Of a stretch of 43,503 nt of DNA, positions 41,937-43,503 are shown in pieces. Under the pieces are notes generated by a model that saw only the letters and a program-made list of their open reading frames with translations, did not search any database and had not been told where the DNA came from. The stretch comes from Bacteroidales bacterium (lineage in GTDB: Bacteria > Bacteroidota > Bacteroidia > Bacteroidales > JAIPAH01): positions 1-43,503 of the forward strand of contig JAIPAH010000009.1 of assembly GCA_021740175.1 (NCBI GenBank), written 5' to 3'. Position numbers and translations under genes: made by a program. Numbering within the stretch: the first letter of the stretch is position 1; every line of letters begins with the position of its first letter.

Positions 41937-42143
41937 CTTCTCATAAAGCAAGCTTGCAAAATTACCCCGATAAGATTAGTACCCGGATTGATCCGGGTGT
42001 CAAAAATTCCCCCATATTCTCCTTATAGTCCGCTTCAGCGGGCTTTCAATACGCTTTCTTTTAGCAACAGGGGGAGGGTTTTCTTCACAGGGTATCTCGA
42101 AACCCGGAATCCGAAACCCGGAACTAAGACCTTCCACCCTCCC
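41937..42143. repeat. Dispersed repeat, copy C (partial)
   Basis: About 207 bp matching the right two thirds of copy B: TCATAAAG...GCAAAAT, ACCCGGATTGATCCGGGT, the GTCCGCTTCAGCGGGC hairpin, AGCAACAGGGGGAGGG, and AAACCCGGAATCCGAAAC, which resembles the tandem repeat at 16.2 kb. The left third is missing. The 1-kb stretch 41277-42230 otherwise holds only the inverted repeats at 41485-41655. Confidence 0.8.
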
Positions 42144-42230
42144 TAAAATCACTTGTCAACGTCTTTTCGACCGGAAAGCATAGGGAAGCTGTGGTTTGCA
42201 GGGAGAAACTCCCGCTTTACAGCGGTATTG

Positions 42231-42776
42231 TTATTGCAGATACTTCTCCTTAAGGCTTTCCAGCACCCGGTGAAGTTCTTCATGTTTTCCTTCGCCAATC
42301 ACTTCTGTTTCAAGGGTTTCAAAATCGTTCAGCAGGTCGTTTTGTTTTGGGTCCGTCAAACGAGCATCCCCCATAGGGAAAAGGATCGTGTTTTCTTTAT
42401 TAATGTGGTTCCTCAAAAGATCAATATAGGAAGATGCAGCTTCTACAAATGCTTTCTTATCGATATCTCCTTTTGCCGTGGCGCTATGCATGTTTTTTAT
42501 CAATTCACGCCCCTGCTCGTGTTCATCCAGCATTACGCCGATAGGACCTCCTGTCCTGGCGATACCTGCTTCTTCTAACGCCGGGAAGAAATGGTTCTCT
42601 TCCTTACCATGGTGACATTTATCCGCAAAAACCTTCAAAAAATCTATCATGTCTGTGATGTCGTTTTGGCTGACGTTTTGATTGTTATTAAGATTGGCGC
42701 ACATCTTTTCTAAGACGTCCAGCGCTTCCTGAATTGCTTCATGTTCGTTTTTTAAGTCCTGGCTTGGTGTTTCCAT
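42231..42776 (-). CDS. Hemerythrin-domain protein
   Basis: 181 aa. Four-helix hemerythrin ligands are all visible: H12 (KNEHEAIQEAL), the CHHGKEENHFFPALEE segment, the DEHEQGRELIKNM segment and LLRNHINKENTILFPM with its HxxxE. Such proteins bind a di-iron centre and sense or store O2 or NO, or help repair iron-sulfur centres. It lies about 70 bp downstream of narI on the same strand, so a role in nitrate respiration (NO handling) is plausible. Cytoplasmic, no signal peptide. Confidence 0.88.
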   Translation of the reverse strand: METPSQDLKNEHEAIQEALDVLEKMCANLNNNQNVSQNDITDMIDFLKVFADKCHHGKEENHFFPALEEAGIARTGGPIGVMLDEHEQGRELIKNMHSATAKGDIDKKAFVEAASSYIDLLRNHINKENTILFPMGDARLTDPKQNDLLNDFETLETEVIGEGKHEELHRVLESLKEKYLQ

Positions 42777-42845
42777 GGGTCACTTTTTTTAATTCGTACT
42801 CGAATTTACAATTTTTTTGCTTAACGCAGAAAAATCAGTTTGCTG

Positions 42846-43503
42846 CTATTTCCATTGCAAACCTTTCCTCACCAGCTGATAACCTGACCGGAAGAAGTAT
42901 GCCAGGGGTATTGTCAGCATGTGCATTAGTTTAGTGTAAGGGAAGATGATGAAAATAAAGAGTCCCACCACGATGTGGAGTTTGTAAATAAGATTGTGCC
43001 CTAAAATGACGGCTCCGGCATCGGGCTGGAAGGTGATGACTTTCTGCGCCCAAACTCCCAAGGATGCATAATGTTCCACGGATGCAGTGGCTGTTGTTGA
43101 TACGGAAGCTAATCCCAAACCAATCTCTACAAGCAAGAGAAACAAAAGAAAATAATCCTGGAACCGGCTGTTGACTCGAATGCGGTCATCGTTAATCCTC
43201 CGGGTTATCAGGATAATGATCCCCACAAAAGTCATGGTTCCGAAAATACTGCCCAGCGTAATGGCGATAATACGTTTGGTTTCGGTGGAAATTACTATGT
43301 GGTAGAGCGTTTCGGGCGTGAAAAGCCCGGTGAAGTGGCCCAGGAATACCATAATTATTCCCATATGAAACAAATTGCTTCCCAGGCGTACTTTCCGGTC
43401 GGAAAAAAATTGGGTGGATTGCGCCTGGATGGTTTTATTGGTTTTCACCAGCCGGGTGATTAATCCGAACCAAAATACCGCCATGGCGATGTGCGGAAAA
43501 TAC
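42846..43503 (-). CDS. narI: Respiratory nitrate reductase gamma subunit (partial at the edge)
   Basis: The frame runs off the right edge; 218 residues are seen, starting YFPHIAMAVFWFGLITRLVK, which matches the beginning of NarI after its first few residues. Membrane helices follow (NLFHMGIIMVFLGHFTGLF, ...HNLIYKLHIVVGLFIFIIFP) with histidines in the helix positions that bind the two b hemes. NarI anchors NarGH to the membrane and passes electrons from quinol to the nitrate reductase. narGHJ would be expected just outside the window on the right. The hemerythrin gene follows it. Confidence 0.9.
   Translation of the reverse strand, partial: YFPHIAMAVFWFGLITRLVKTNKTIQAQSTQFFSDRKVRLGSNLFHMGIIMVFLGHFTGLFTPETLYHIVISTETKRIIAITLGSIFGTMTFVGIIILITRRINDDRIRVNSRFQDYFLLFLLLVEIGLGLASVSTTATASVEHYASLGVWAQKVITFQPDAGAVILGHNLIYKLHIVVGLFIFIIFPYTKLMHMLTIPLAYFFRSGYQLVRKGLQWK

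Overview
The window comes from a member of the Bacteroidota, most likely Bacteroidales/Marinilabiliales-like; I cannot name a genus. The evidence is: TAnnTTTG-type -7 promoter elements in front of many genes, bTHX, a short RpoD with the Bacteroidota N-terminus, a secreted protease with a type IX secretion sorting domain, a DUF2279 protein, and the many intergenic palindromes typical of this phylum. No tRNA, rRNA, CRISPR array, integrase or replication origin was seen.

Layout. 1-6.9 kb is housekeeping: HU (partial), fmt, a TPR membrane protein, trmH, ribosomal protein bTHX, a murL-murD2 pair (D-glutamate made by epimerising a peptidoglycan precursor) and divergent yqgE. 6.9-15.8 kb is an accessory block with all genes on the minus strand: a decayed Fic gene, a decayed HepT with MntA, a frameshifted zeta-like kinase with a small partner, a TPR/DUF2723-like protein and a very large Avs-like STAND NTPase split by one frameshift. 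Four successive units in this block are each enclosed by their own inverted ends that begin with GTT and end with AAC. They are separated by imperfect palindromes of almost constant size (117-119 nt between AAC and GTT). This is the architecture of integron gene cassettes and attC sites, although most core sites depart from the consensus. I consider it the most interesting feature of the window.

16.3-18.5 kb is a tightly overlapping four-gene unit: a cytoplasmic amidase with an SH3 domain plus three small membrane or coiled-coil proteins. It looks like an endolysin/holin/spanin-type lysis cassette but has no phage genes around it. 18.5-24.2 kb holds DUF2279, a MATE transporter, a PEBP protein, an acyltransferase/zinc-ribbon membrane pair and a CPBP-like protein without the usual EE motif. 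A six-copy 107-bp tandem repeat follows. 24.9-28.7 kb is an operon dapF-GNAT-mltG-phosphohexomutase. 29.7-32.2 kb carries degP/htrA and rpoD.

32.5-43.5 kb is again mobile or accessory: a DUF488-DUF488-dual-OB operon with a dead small gene in front, an IS66-type element inserted between gene fragments, a secreted T9SS protease, a HigB toxin with a HigA-metallopeptidase antitoxin, a VapC-type pair, three copies of a dispersed repeat, and finally a hemerythrin protein and the start-truncated narI of a respiratory nitrate reductase.

Several genes carry one- or two-base frameshifts or in-frame stops. I describe them as seen; some could be assembly errors, notably those in the Avs-like gene and at the 8-A run of the transposase. 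Family names come from recognition of motifs by eye, not from database searches.
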